Origin: Winogradskyella pacifica
GTDB lineage: Bacteria; Bacteroidota; Bacteroidia; Flavobacteriales; Flavobacteriaceae
Length of the DNA: 64,000 nucleotides
Assembly (NCBI RefSeq): GCF_013403915.1
Contig: NZ_JABFDI010000012.1
Location: forward strand, 1-64,000
Direction of reading: 5' to 3'
Shown here: positions 52,758 through 60,905 of the stretch, piece by piece
Layout of the letters: every line of letters starts with the position of its first letter
How positions within the stretch are numbered: position 1 is the stretch's first letter
The notes under the pieces: model-generated
The model's input: the letters and a program-made list of their open reading frames with translations, nothing else
Databases searched by the model: none
Told to the model about the DNA's origin: nothing
Translations under genes and position numbers: made by a program

Positions 52758-54296
52758 TTACATTTTCATTAGCCAATGCTTCACATCAACCTCTGCTTTT
52801 ATAATTTCTTTTAAATCTTCAATCTTTACACGTTTTTGATCCATAGTATCTCTATGACGAATCGTTACGGTATTGTCTTCTAAAGTATCGTGATCTACTG
52901 TAATACAAAATGGTGTTCCGTTGGCGTCTTGCCTTCTGTAACGTCTACCAACCGTATCTTTTTCTTCATAAGCAACATTGAAGTCCCACTTTAAATCCTC
53001 AACAATCTTTTTAGCAACCTCAGGTAAACCATCTTTTGCCAATAAAGGAAATATAGCAGCTTTAACAGGAGCTAATACAGCCGGAAGTTTTAAAACAGTA
53101 CGTGTTTTACCATCTTCTAATTCTTCTTCAACCAAAGCATTTGAGAACACAGCTAAAAACATACGATCTAAACCAATAGAAGTTTCAAGAACGTAAGGTG
53201 TGTAGCTTTCGTTATCTTCATGGTCAAAATATTGTAATTTCTTACCAGAAAATTCTTCGTGTTGCTTTAAGTCAAAATCTGTACGCGAGTGAATTCCTTC
53301 CAATTCTTTAAACCCGAATGGGAACTTAAATTCGATATCGGTAGCAGCATCAGCGTAATGCGCCAATTTTTCATGATCGTGGAAACGGTAATTTTCTTCT
53401 CCCATTCCAAGAGAAAGATGCCACTTCATTCGTGTTTCTTTCCAATGCTCAAACCATTTTTTTTGTGTGCCTGGTTTAATAAAAAATTGCATTTCCATTT
53501 GTTCAAACTCACGCATTCTAAAGATAAACTGTCTTGCAACAATTTCGTTTCTAAATGCTTTTCCTGTTTGTGCAATTCCGAAAGGAATTTTTAAACGTCC
53601 TGTTTTCTGAACATTTAAAAAGTTAACAAAAATACCCTGAGCTGTTTCTGGACGTAAATACAAATCCATCGCCGTTTCTGCAGAAGCACCAAGTTTAGTT
53701 CCAAACATTAGGTTAAACTGCTTAACGTCTGTCCAATTACGACTTCCTGCTACAGGACAAGCAATTTCTAATTCTTCGATTAATGCTTTTACGTCTGCTA
53801 AATCTTCTTTTTCTAAAGATTGGCCTAAACGTTTTAAAATAGTATCGATTTTTTCTTGATACCCAACAACACGTCCGTTAGTAGAAATAAATTCTTCTTT
53901 ATTAAAAGATTCTCCAAAGCGTTTTTCTGCTTTTTTAACTTCTTTTTCAATTTTAGCTTCAATTTTTAAACAATAATCTTCTACTAAAACATCTGCTCTA
54001 TAGCGTTTTTTAGAATCCTTATTATCAATTAAAGGATCGCTAAAAGCATCAACGTGTCCGGAAGCCTTCCAAGTAGTTGGATGCATAAATATTGCAGCAT
54101 CAATCCCTACAATATTATCGTGCATTTGTACCATGGCTTTCCACCAATAGTCTCTGATATTTTTCTTTAATTCTGCTCCATTTTGAGCATAATCGTATAC
54201 TGCGCTTAGTCCATCATAGATTTCACTACTCTGAAACACGTAACCATACTCCTTTGCGTGAGAGATTACTTTTTTAAATTGATCTTCGTTTGCCAT
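52758..54296 (-). CDS. glyS: Glycyl-tRNA synthetase (homodimeric type)
   Basis: A 512-residue class II synthetase of the alpha2 type. Motif 2 is FRNEIVARQFIFRMREFEQMEMQFF, motif 3 is ETSIGLDRMF, and the C-terminal anticodon domain begins with LPAVLAPVKAAIFPL. MVQMHDNIVGIDAAIFMHPTTWKASGHVDAF near the start is diagnostic of this type. It charges tRNA-Gly. Confidence 0.97.
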   Translation of the reverse strand: MANEDQFKKVISHAKEYGYVFQSSEIYDGLSAVYDYAQNGAELKKNIRDYWWKAMVQMHDNIVGIDAAIFMHPTTWKASGHVDAFSDPLIDNKDSKKRYRADVLVEDYCLKIEAKIEKEVKKAEKRFGESFNKEEFISTNGRVVGYQEKIDTILKRLGQSLEKEDLADVKALIEELEIACPVAGSRNWTDVKQFNLMFGTKLGASAETAMDLYLRPETAQGIFVNFLNVQKTGRLKIPFGIAQTGKAFRNEIVARQFIFRMREFEQMEMQFFIKPGTQKKWFEHWKETRMKWHLSLGMGEENYRFHDHEKLAHYADAATDIEFKFPFGFKELEGIHSRTDFDLKQHEEFSGKKLQYFDHEDNESYTPYVLETSIGLDRMFLAVFSNALVEEELEDGKTRTVLKLPAVLAPVKAAIFPLLAKDGLPEVAKKIVEDLKWDFNVAYEEKDTVGRRYRRQDANGTPFCITVDHDTLEDNTVTIRHRDTMDQKRVKIEDLKEIIKAEVDVKHWLMKM

Positions 54297-54303
54297 AATA
54301 TTG

Positions 54304-54311
54304 CAAAAATA
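54304..54311 (-). promoter_or_regulatory. Putative glyS promoter -7 box
   Basis: The minus strand reads TATTTTTG, seven bases before the glyS start codon, so the transcript would be almost leaderless. It lies directly after the terminator stem of the preceding gene; no good -33 was found. Confidence 0.4.
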
Positions 54312-54341
54312 GAAAACCGCTCTGATTAACAGAACGGTTTT
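54304..54341 (-). terminator. Terminator of the coiled-coil membrane protein gene
   Basis: AAAACCG (54313-54319) pairs with CGGTTTT (54335-54341) with further CTG/CAG pairs, followed on the minus strand by TTTTCTATTTTT. It overlaps the glyS promoter box. Confidence 0.7.
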
Positions 54342-54373
54342 ACAAAAATTATATCGTTATTTATAAGTATTAC

Positions 54374-55258
54374 CTATTTTAAATTTAGACTTGTACTACC
54401 TAGCTTTACATTTTCGTGAAAAATATTGACAAAGTAGACGCCTTTTAAGAAGGGTTGATCCTCATCATCAGCAACTATAGCGGTACATATTTCTAAATTT
54501 TCTTTTTCGTAATTTATACTTTCTTTAAAGCTGTAGTTTAATGAAGTATTACCAAAAAATACTTCACCTTTATCTGATACCACATTACCTTGTGGACTCA
54601 CAATCTGTATGTAAATGTCTTTTTTACCATTTAATGCTAATGGATTTTCATTTAACGTAATACATACGTCAATGGCATTGGCACGTTTTGCACGATCGGT
54701 AAATCGTTTTTTACCCGATTTCAATTTATACGATTTCGCATTAATATTACTTGCTTTTAACATAGCAGCATTATCAATGGTTTTATACAACGCGTTGTTA
54801 GCCTCTTCTAAATCATTAATTTTTAAGGCATTATTCTTTATTGTATTTAAAGCATAACGTTTTTCACTCTGCAATTTTCTATTTGCAGAATTTAGAGAAT
54901 CCATAGTACTTAACAGTACTTTATTTCTAGATTTTATAACGATAAGTTGATCTTTGAATTTAGTGATAATTGATAAATCACTGTTTAGTAATTTTAAAGA
55001 ATCTAAAGCATTACTTGCTTCTAGTTTTGCTTCTTTGAGCTGAGAAGACATAAAACTATAGTCTTGACTTAGTTCGTCATAACTTGACAATAATTCTGAC
55101 AGCTCTGTTTCTATCAAAACTTTTTCTTGTTTTAAGAAATCTTCGTAAGATTCAATGGATTTATATTTATTAAAGCTATATATTCCTAAAACAGTTAAAA
55201 CAACTAGTAAAGAACTAATAATCAATCTATAATTAAATAGCTGAGGGTTAACTATCAT
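54374..55258 (-). CDS. Membrane-anchored coiled-coil protein
   Basis: A 294-residue protein with one N-terminal membrane segment (about 11-28, IISSLLVVLTVLGIYSF). Residues about 36-170 are a long heptad-rich coiled coil. The C-terminal 110 residues form a beta-type domain (IDVCITLNENPLALNGKKDIYIQI, GVYFVNIFHENVKLGSTSLNLK). Similar proteins in related genomes are often labelled as ParA-like, but no P-loop ATPase motif exists here, so that label is not supported. It likely faces the periplasm. Confidence 0.65.
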   Translation of the reverse strand: MIVNPQLFNYRLIISSLLVVLTVLGIYSFNKYKSIESYEDFLKQEKVLIETELSELLSSYDELSQDYSFMSSQLKEAKLEASNALDSLKLLNSDLSIITKFKDQLIVIKSRNKVLLSTMDSLNSANRKLQSEKRYALNTIKNNALKINDLEEANNALYKTIDNAAMLKASNINAKSYKLKSGKKRFTDRAKRANAIDVCITLNENPLALNGKKDIYIQIVSPQGNVVSDKGEVFFGNTSLNYSFKESINYEKENLEICTAIVADDEDQPFLKGVYFVNIFHENVKLGSTSLNLK

Positions 55259-55328
55259 TATTAATTTTATTAATTTAAGGCGAAACTAGAGCTAATTGAA
55301 GTCTAATTTTATTTTAATCGACTAAGTG

Positions 55329-56006
55329 ATGAAAAACTTGTTAAACTTATTCTTTCCTAAGGTTTGTGAAGCATGTAATAATGTTTTAACTGATAATGAA
55401 ATTGTTTTATGTACCTCTTGCAGACACCATTTACCAGTTACCAACTTTCATTTTGATAATGCCGAGGATGTAAAAAAAATAGTTTATGGACGGGTAAAAC
55501 TCGAAAATGCAACCGCATTATTGCATTTTTCAAAGAAGGGAATTGTACAGCAAATATTACATAATTTAAAATATAGAGGTCATGAGGATATTGGAGAATT
55601 CTTTGGCAAATGGTTTGGCGCAGAACTAGCAACTGTAGAAGCTTATAAACACATCGATGTTATTGTACCCGTACCTTTGTATAAATCGAAATTGAGAAAG
55701 CGTGGTTATAACCAAGTTGCAAAGTTTGGAAAAGCCATTGCAACAGCACTAAATGCTGAGTATAATGACACGGTTTTAATCAAAACAAAATCGTCTAAAA
55801 CACAAGTATTTAAAGGACGTTTAACACGTTGGAATGACGACGGAGCGTTATTTGATATTTCTGAAAATAAATCTCTAATAGGAAAACATATTTTACTCGT
55901 AGATGACATCATTACTACTGGCGCAACCGTTGAAGCTTGCGCTACAGTTTTGTTAAAAATTGATAATATTAAGTTAAGTCTTGCTACGATGGCAATTGCA
56001 GATTAA
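55329..56006 (+). CDS. comF: ComF family phosphoribosyltransferase-like protein
   Basis: A 225-residue protein with an N-terminal four-cysteine zinc-type pattern (CEACNN ... CTSC) and a C-terminal phosphoribosyltransferase-like domain with VPVPLYKSKLRKRGYNQVAKFGKAIA and the PRPP loop VLLVDDIITTGATVEAC. In naturally competent bacteria ComF takes part in DNA uptake or later processing. Start at the second Met is preferred (55326 is equally possible). Confidence 0.9.
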   Translation: MKNLLNLFFPKVCEACNNVLTDNEIVLCTSCRHHLPVTNFHFDNAEDVKKIVYGRVKLENATALLHFSKKGIVQQILHNLKYRGHEDIGEFFGKWFGAELATVEAYKHIDVIVPVPLYKSKLRKRGYNQVAKFGKAIATALNAEYNDTVLIKTKSSKTQVFKGRLTRWNDDGALFDISENKSLIGKHILLVDDIITTGATVEACATVLLKIDNIKLSLATMAIAD

Positions 56007-56062
56007 TTTTTTCGTTTCTAAATAAATTATATTGTTTCTTTGTGCTAAATTATTTTGAATAG

Positions 56063-57673
56063 ATGCGTTTACCTTTAATGCGAATTTTAATCCTCATTTT
56101 AATTGCAATTAGTATAGCTAGTTGCGCCAATCGCGGTACTCCTACAGGTGGCGAGAAGGATATTTTACCACCCGAAATCACAAAATCTGTACCAGCGAAT
56201 TTTTCGACTAACTTTAAAGGAGATGAAATTAGAATTTACTTTAATGAATACATCAAAATAAAAGATCTTAGAAAACAACTTATTGTGTCGCCTCCTATGG
56301 ACACAGAACCAGTAGTTACACCAATGAGTGGCGCTAGTGATTACATTACAATTAAAATAGTTGATACTTTAGAAGCCAACACCACCTATGCGTTTAATTT
56401 TGGAGAAAGTATTGTAGATAACAACGAAGAAAACCCTTATCCGTATTATCGCTATGTGTTCTCTACAGGAAACATTATTGATTCGTTGTCTGTAAAAGGG
56501 TATGTTGTAGATGCTCTAAAAGAAGAACCAGACACCTTTATTTCGGTGATGTTGTATGAAGTGGATTCTACGTACACAGATTCTATAATTTACAAACAAA
56601 AACCAAGATATATTACCAATACACTAGATAGTCTTACAAGTTTTAACATTGAAAATATTAAAGCAGGAACCTACAAACTGATTGCGTTAAAGGACAAGAA
56701 CTCAAATTACATGTTCAATCAGAAAAACGATAAAATAGGCTTTAAAGAAGACTTTATTACGGTACCCACAGACGACTCTTACAAGCTGACTCTTTTTAAC
56801 GAAAAGGTAAATTATAAAGCCGTTAAACCGTCACAAGATGGTGAAACACGTATTATTTTTCCTTATGAAGGAGATTATGAATCTATGCGAATCGAAGTGC
56901 TCGGTGATACACCTGAAGCTTATAAAACCCGAATTGTAAAAGATCCAAAAACAGATACATTATACTATTGGTATAAACCAAAATTTGAAATTGACACGAC
57001 ATTCTTTCTCGTTAAGAACGATAAGCAAATTGACACCTTTAAACATCGCTTTAGAACTATAAAAGGAGATTCTTTAAGTATAAAACCGTCTATACAAGGA
57101 ACATTACATTTTAATGAGGATTTTACTATTGAAGCTAATATTCCATTGGCTAAAATTGACACCACAAAGATTAAAATTATAGATAAAGATTCTTTGGCTG
57201 TGCCTTTAAAAGTCGAATACGATTCTATTTTTAATCGCTATAAATTCCCCATAGATAAGCAAGAAGGTCAAAAATACAACTTTACTATGCTTCCTGGCAC
57301 ATTTACCGATTTCTACGATAATACCAATAAAGACACCTTAACATATTCTATTAAAACTAAAATGAAATCTGAATATGGCAATATTAGAGTTAATATTAGA
57401 AATGCTAAATTTCCACTAATTGTACAACTCGTCAATGAAAAAGGTGATGTATTGTATGAACGCTACACTACAGATTCGCCTGTTGTAGATTTCAGAAATT
57501 TAGTTCCTAGAAAATACAAATTGCGTGCTATTTTTGACACCAATGGAAATGGAAAATATGATACTGGAAATTTCCTATTAGGCATCCAACCAGAACGTGT
57601 TAGTTACTCAGAACCTATTGAGGAAGTTCGCTCTAATTTTGACTTTATTGAAGAGTTTACGCTTTTAGATTAA
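56063..57673 (+). CDS. Lipoprotein with Ig-like (Big_5) domain
   Basis: A 536-residue lipoprotein (lipobox IASC, Cys21). The Ig-like Big_5 domain follows: PTGGEKDILPPEITKSVPANFSTNFKGDEIRIYFNEYIKIKDL, then FGESIVDNNEENPYPYYRYVFSTG. The remaining two thirds are further beta-sandwich-like repeats with a late DTNGNGKYDTG calcium-like loop. Proteins of this kind are conserved in the phylum without a known role. An ATG 15 bases downstream is an alternative start. Confidence 0.8.
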   Translation: MRLPLMRILILILIAISIASCANRGTPTGGEKDILPPEITKSVPANFSTNFKGDEIRIYFNEYIKIKDLRKQLIVSPPMDTEPVVTPMSGASDYITIKIVDTLEANTTYAFNFGESIVDNNEENPYPYYRYVFSTGNIIDSLSVKGYVVDALKEEPDTFISVMLYEVDSTYTDSIIYKQKPRYITNTLDSLTSFNIENIKAGTYKLIALKDKNSNYMFNQKNDKIGFKEDFITVPTDDSYKLTLFNEKVNYKAVKPSQDGETRIIFPYEGDYESMRIEVLGDTPEAYKTRIVKDPKTDTLYYWYKPKFEIDTTFFLVKNDKQIDTFKHRFRTIKGDSLSIKPSIQGTLHFNEDFTIEANIPLAKIDTTKIKIIDKDSLAVPLKVEYDSIFNRYKFPIDKQEGQKYNFTMLPGTFTDFYDNTNKDTLTYSIKTKMKSEYGNIRVNIRNAKFPLIVQLVNEKGDVLYERYTTDSPVVDFRNLVPRKYKLRAIFDTNGNGKYDTGNFLLGIQPERVSYSEPIEEVRSNFDFIEEFTLLD

Positions 57674-58439
57674 AGTTGTCTCTATCGTTTAAAAAATTCA
57701 ATTTTTCTCGGTATTTAGTAATCGTACCTTTTTCTAAAACTACGACTGCTATAGCATCTTCGTTTTCGGATAAATTATCCATTCTAGTTCCTAAAACATC
57801 ATACACCACAGAGTGACCAGAGTATTCATGGTTATTTCCATCTAACCCTACTCTATTTACACCAATGCAATACGTCATGTTCTCTATAGCTCTAGCTTCT
57901 AACAAGGCATCCCAAGCTTTTATGCGCACTTTTGGCCAATTAGCCACATAAATTAAAAGATCGTAATCTTCGACATTTCTAGCCCAAACCGGGAAACGTA
58001 GATCGTAGCATACCAACGGACAAATTTTCCAACCTTTATAGTTAAACATTACTTTCTCAGTTCCGGCTGTGTAAACGTTGTGTTCGCCTGCTAACGTAAA
58101 GGTGTGGCGTTTATCGTAAGTTGTAATTGCACCAGAAGGCTCCACACAAACCATACGATTATAGTAATTGTTATTTTCAAAAATTACGAGACTTCCCATA
58201 ATAGCCGCCTCTTTTTCTTTTGCCAATTGTGTTAACCAAACCATAGTGTCGCCAGTCATAGTTTCAGCGACTAATTTAGGATTCATGGTAAAACCAGACG
58301 TAAACATTTCTGGTAAAACAATAAGATCAACACCTTTTGTAATGGTGTTGATCTTATCATTTAGTAAACGTCTATTTTCTTTGGGGTTTTCCCAAACCAA
58401 AGACGTTTGTATTAAGGCTACGTTTAAAACGTTAGACAT
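57657..58439 (-). CDS. Omega-amidase/nitrilase-family hydrolase
   Basis: A 260-residue nitrilase-fold amidase of the YafV/Nit2 branch. The catalytic triad is visible: Glu in LPEMFTSGF, Lys in YDKRHTF, and Cys in PLVCYDLRFPVWARN. Such enzymes hydrolyse alpha-ketoglutaramate or alpha-ketosuccinamate made by glutamine or asparagine transaminases. A methionine/glutamine-type aminotransferase gene lies about 1.2 kb away in the same orientation, supporting that pathway. Confidence 0.9.
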   Translation of the reverse strand: MSNVLNVALIQTSLVWENPKENRRLLNDKINTITKGVDLIVLPEMFTSGFTMNPKLVAETMTGDTMVWLTQLAKEKEAAIMGSLVIFENNNYYNRMVCVEPSGAITTYDKRHTFTLAGEHNVYTAGTEKVMFNYKGWKICPLVCYDLRFPVWARNVEDYDLLIYVANWPKVRIKAWDALLEARAIENMTYCIGVNRVGLDGNNHEYSGHSVVYDVLGTRMDNLSENEDAIAVVVLEKGTITKYREKLNFLNDRDNFNLKA

Positions 58440-58441
58440 AG

Positions 58442-59068
58442 TTATATTTTTCGTTTTGCTTTTTCTACTTTTTCAGTAAGCTTAGATAATTTATCTAGCC
58501 ACTTACTATCATCAACAGGTGACAATTTACCTTTTCTTTTTAACTTCTCATATTTCTGCTGAGACTTGTTTAATTTATCTTCAGCTTTTTTCAAGTTAGA
58601 TTCTAGCTTTGCTTGTTTTTCTAATGCTTTTTTAGCCTTTTTTTCAGCTTTTTCGGCTTTTTTCTGTGCTTTCTCAGCATCAGCTTTTTCCTTCTCTAAA
58701 TTTTTAGCAGCTTTCTCCTTTTCTTTTACGGCTTTTTCTTCTTCTTTCTTAAGCTTTGCTGCTGCTTTTTCAGATTTTACAGATTCAGCCTTTGCGGTTT
58801 CGGCCTCTAATTTTGCCTTCGCTTCAACTTCTTTAGCTTTTGCTGCTTCTAATTTAGCTGCGGCCTCCATTTTCACTTTTTCTGCAATTGCAGCAGCTTC
58901 CTTAAAAATAATAGCTTTTTCTTCTAAACTCAAAGTAGCTGTTACATCTTTTCCTTCTAAAAAGATTTTCTCATTTTTGACCTCATAAATTTTTCCTTCT
59001 TTGGTTACTTCTTGCGCGTTTAAAAACAGCACAAACACTAGGCCAACACAAGTTAATATATATTTCAT
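58442..59068 (-). CDS. Exported Lys/Glu/Ala-rich coiled-coil protein
   Basis: A 208-residue protein with signal peptide MKYILTCVGLVFVLFLNAQ. After a short beta module (GKIYEVKNEKIFLEGKDVTATLSLEEKAIIFKEA) the bulk is an uninterrupted Ala/Lys/Glu coiled coil (about 60-165). It ends with QQKYEKLKRKGKLSP and a further helix. Its beta and QQKYEKL modules recur in the neighbouring lipoprotein, so the two are paralogues. Function unknown; the very high repeat content of the DNA suggests length variation. Confidence 0.75.
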   Translation of the reverse strand: MKYILTCVGLVFVLFLNAQEVTKEGKIYEVKNEKIFLEGKDVTATLSLEEKAIIFKEAAAIAEKVKMEAAAKLEAAKAKEVEAKAKLEAETAKAESVKSEKAAAKLKKEEEKAVKEKEKAAKNLEKEKADAEKAQKKAEKAEKKAKKALEKQAKLESNLKKAEDKLNKSQQKYEKLKRKGKLSPVDDSKWLDKLSKLTEKVEKAKRKI

Positions 59069-59074
59069 AATTTT

Positions 59075-59602
59075 TTATTTATTTAAGTTATTCATTTTTT
59101 CTTTTGCTTCTTCAAACTCTTCTTTTAAATCGTTTAATTTTTCGGACCATTCGTCCTCTTCATTTGGTGATAGTTTCCCTTTTTTCTTTAGCTTTTCATA
59201 TTTCTTTTGTTGTTTTTCTAAACGTTTCGTTGTCTTTAAAAAATCATCACGAGCATCTTCTTTTGCTTCTTGCTGTTCTTTTAATGCTTCTTGCTGTTCT
59301 TCAAGCTCATCTTGTTTCTCTTCTACAGCTTCTTCTCGTTCTTTTAACGCTTTCTGTTTCGCTTTAAGATCCTCTTCTAGCGCTTCTGCTTCTGCTTTAG
59401 CTTTTCTATTCGCTTTTAAAGTCGATTCAATTTCAGACTTACGTTCTTCTGTCAATGTTTCGGTAATATCGATTCCATTGTTTTTAATAGAATTACCTTT
59501 TATCTCATAGACGTTTCCATCTTCAGTAATAACACGTTCAGTGCTACCGCAAGACATCATTAAACTTACTAAAAAACACACACATACATAGTGAAATTTC
59601 AT
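59075..59602 (-). CDS. Coiled-coil lipoprotein, paralogue of neighbour
   Basis: A 175-residue lipoprotein (lipobox MMSC, Cys18). It has the same beta module (GNVYEIKGNSIKNNGIDITETLTEERKSEIES) and the same QQKKYEKLKKKGKLSP end as the downstream protein, separated by a Glu/Lys/Gln-rich coiled coil (EEKQDELEEQQEALKEQQEA). One copy is lipid-anchored and the other is soluble or exported, suggesting a membrane-tethered partner pair. Six bases separate the genes. Confidence 0.75.
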   Translation of the reverse strand: MKFHYVCVCFLVSLMMSCGSTERVITEDGNVYEIKGNSIKNNGIDITETLTEERKSEIESTLKANRKAKAEAEALEEDLKAKQKALKEREEAVEEKQDELEEQQEALKEQQEAKEDARDDFLKTTKRLEKQQKKYEKLKKKGKLSPNEEDEWSEKLNDLKEEFEEAKEKMNNLNK

Positions 59603-59680
59603 ACTTTATTTTATATTTTGTTTCTATTAATTTAGACACAAAATACCTCCTGAAGTCACCGTATTACGAAAGTTTTAACA

Positions 59681-60823
59681 TTAAATGCTGTTCAAAATTT
59701 CAGCAGCTTTAACCAAAGTCTCATCCGTTTTCGCAAAACAAAATCGCAACACTTTATCGTCTTGATTGTTAGTATTAAATACCGAAAGTGGAATGGCTGC
59801 AATTTTAAATTCTTTGGTTAATCGTTTTGCGAAATCCACATCCGATTCATTTGTTATTTCAGAATAATCCAACACCTGAAAATAAGTGCCTTGTGACGGT
59901 TGAAACTTAAATCTAGATTCTGAAATTAAACTCAAAAACAAATCACGCTTCCGCTGAAAAAAAGTATTTAATCCTAAGTACGTTTCTGGGTCTTGCATAT
60001 AATCGGAAATTCCTTTTTGCGACGGATGATGAACCGAAAAGACATTAAACTGATGCACTTTTCTAAATTCTACCATTAACGCTTCTGGCGCACAGCAATA
60101 GCCAATTTTCCAACCTGTGTTATGAAATGTTTTCCCGAAGGAAGCGCATATAAAACTGCGTTGTTTTAAATCTTCAAATAAACACGCGCTTTGATGTTGT
60201 GCGTCATCAAACACAATATGTTCGTAAACCTCATCACTCAATATAATAATATCGGTGTTTCTGGTTAATTTTTGAAGTTGAAGCATATCATCCTTAGACC
60301 ATATCGTTCCACTTGGATTATGAGGCGAATTGATAATAATCATTTTTGTTTGAGGCGAAATTTTTGAAGCCACCTCTTCCCAATTCACACTGTAATTTGG
60401 CGCAGATAGTTGAACCGGAATCGTTTTCCCTCCATTAATTTCAACAGCGGGCTCATAACAATCATAAGCGGGCTTAAACATAATTACCTCATCATTTCGT
60501 CTTATAAATGCTGAAATAATTGTGTAAATGGCTTGGGTTGCTCCTGCTGTAACTGTAATTTCTTTTTCAGGATGATAGGTGCTTTTATAGAGTAATTGAT
60601 ATTTATGGGCAATCGCTAAACGCAACTCTAAATTACCTGCCATTGGCGCATATTGGTTATACCCATTATTCATGGCATTCGTAACCAAATCATTCAACTT
60701 TTGAGAACTTGGATAATTAGGAAAGCCTTGTGACAGGTTTATGGCATGATGCTCTTTAGCCAAAGCACTCATTACAGTAAAAATGGTGGTGCCCACGTTC
60801 GGTAATTTTGATTTGATTTTCAT
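59681..60823 (-). CDS. Methionine/glutamine-type aminotransferase (PLP)
   Basis: A 380-residue class I aminotransferase of the YbdL/kynurenine aminotransferase branch. ISQGFPNYP-type start (INLSQGFPNYPSSQKL), PLP-site ASFGKTFHNTGWKIGY with the Schiff-base Lys, and NSPHNPSGTIW are visible. These enzymes use methionine, glutamine or aromatic amino acids. The omega-amidase gene downstream on the same strand fits removal of the alpha-keto-acid amide formed from glutamine. Confidence 0.9.
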   Translation of the reverse strand: MKIKSKLPNVGTTIFTVMSALAKEHHAINLSQGFPNYPSSQKLNDLVTNAMNNGYNQYAPMAGNLELRLAIAHKYQLLYKSTYHPEKEITVTAGATQAIYTIISAFIRRNDEVIMFKPAYDCYEPAVEINGGKTIPVQLSAPNYSVNWEEVASKISPQTKMIIINSPHNPSGTIWSKDDMLQLQKLTRNTDIIILSDEVYEHIVFDDAQHQSACLFEDLKQRSFICASFGKTFHNTGWKIGYCCAPEALMVEFRKVHQFNVFSVHHPSQKGISDYMQDPETYLGLNTFFQRKRDLFLSLISESRFKFQPSQGTYFQVLDYSEITNESDVDFAKRLTKEFKIAAIPLSVFNTNNQDDKVLRFCFAKTDETLVKAAEILNSI

Positions 60824-60905
60824 AAAAAGTGGTCTTTATATCTCAAAACATTAAAGATATAAAACAAGCTTTTCTATCTTTACAAAAACTAATAAAATAT
60901 TAACT

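Noticed and set aside
54374-55258. ParA-like chromosome partition protein
   Set aside because: No Walker A motif or other ATPase signature; only a membrane segment, a coiled coil and a beta-type end.
59001-59510. Long plus-strand frames rich in Ser and Phe opposite the coiled-coil genes (also 58566-58988)
   Set aside because: They are the antisense of Lys/Glu/Ala codon repeats, which give long open frames by composition; the minus-strand genes have signal peptides and spacing of real genes.
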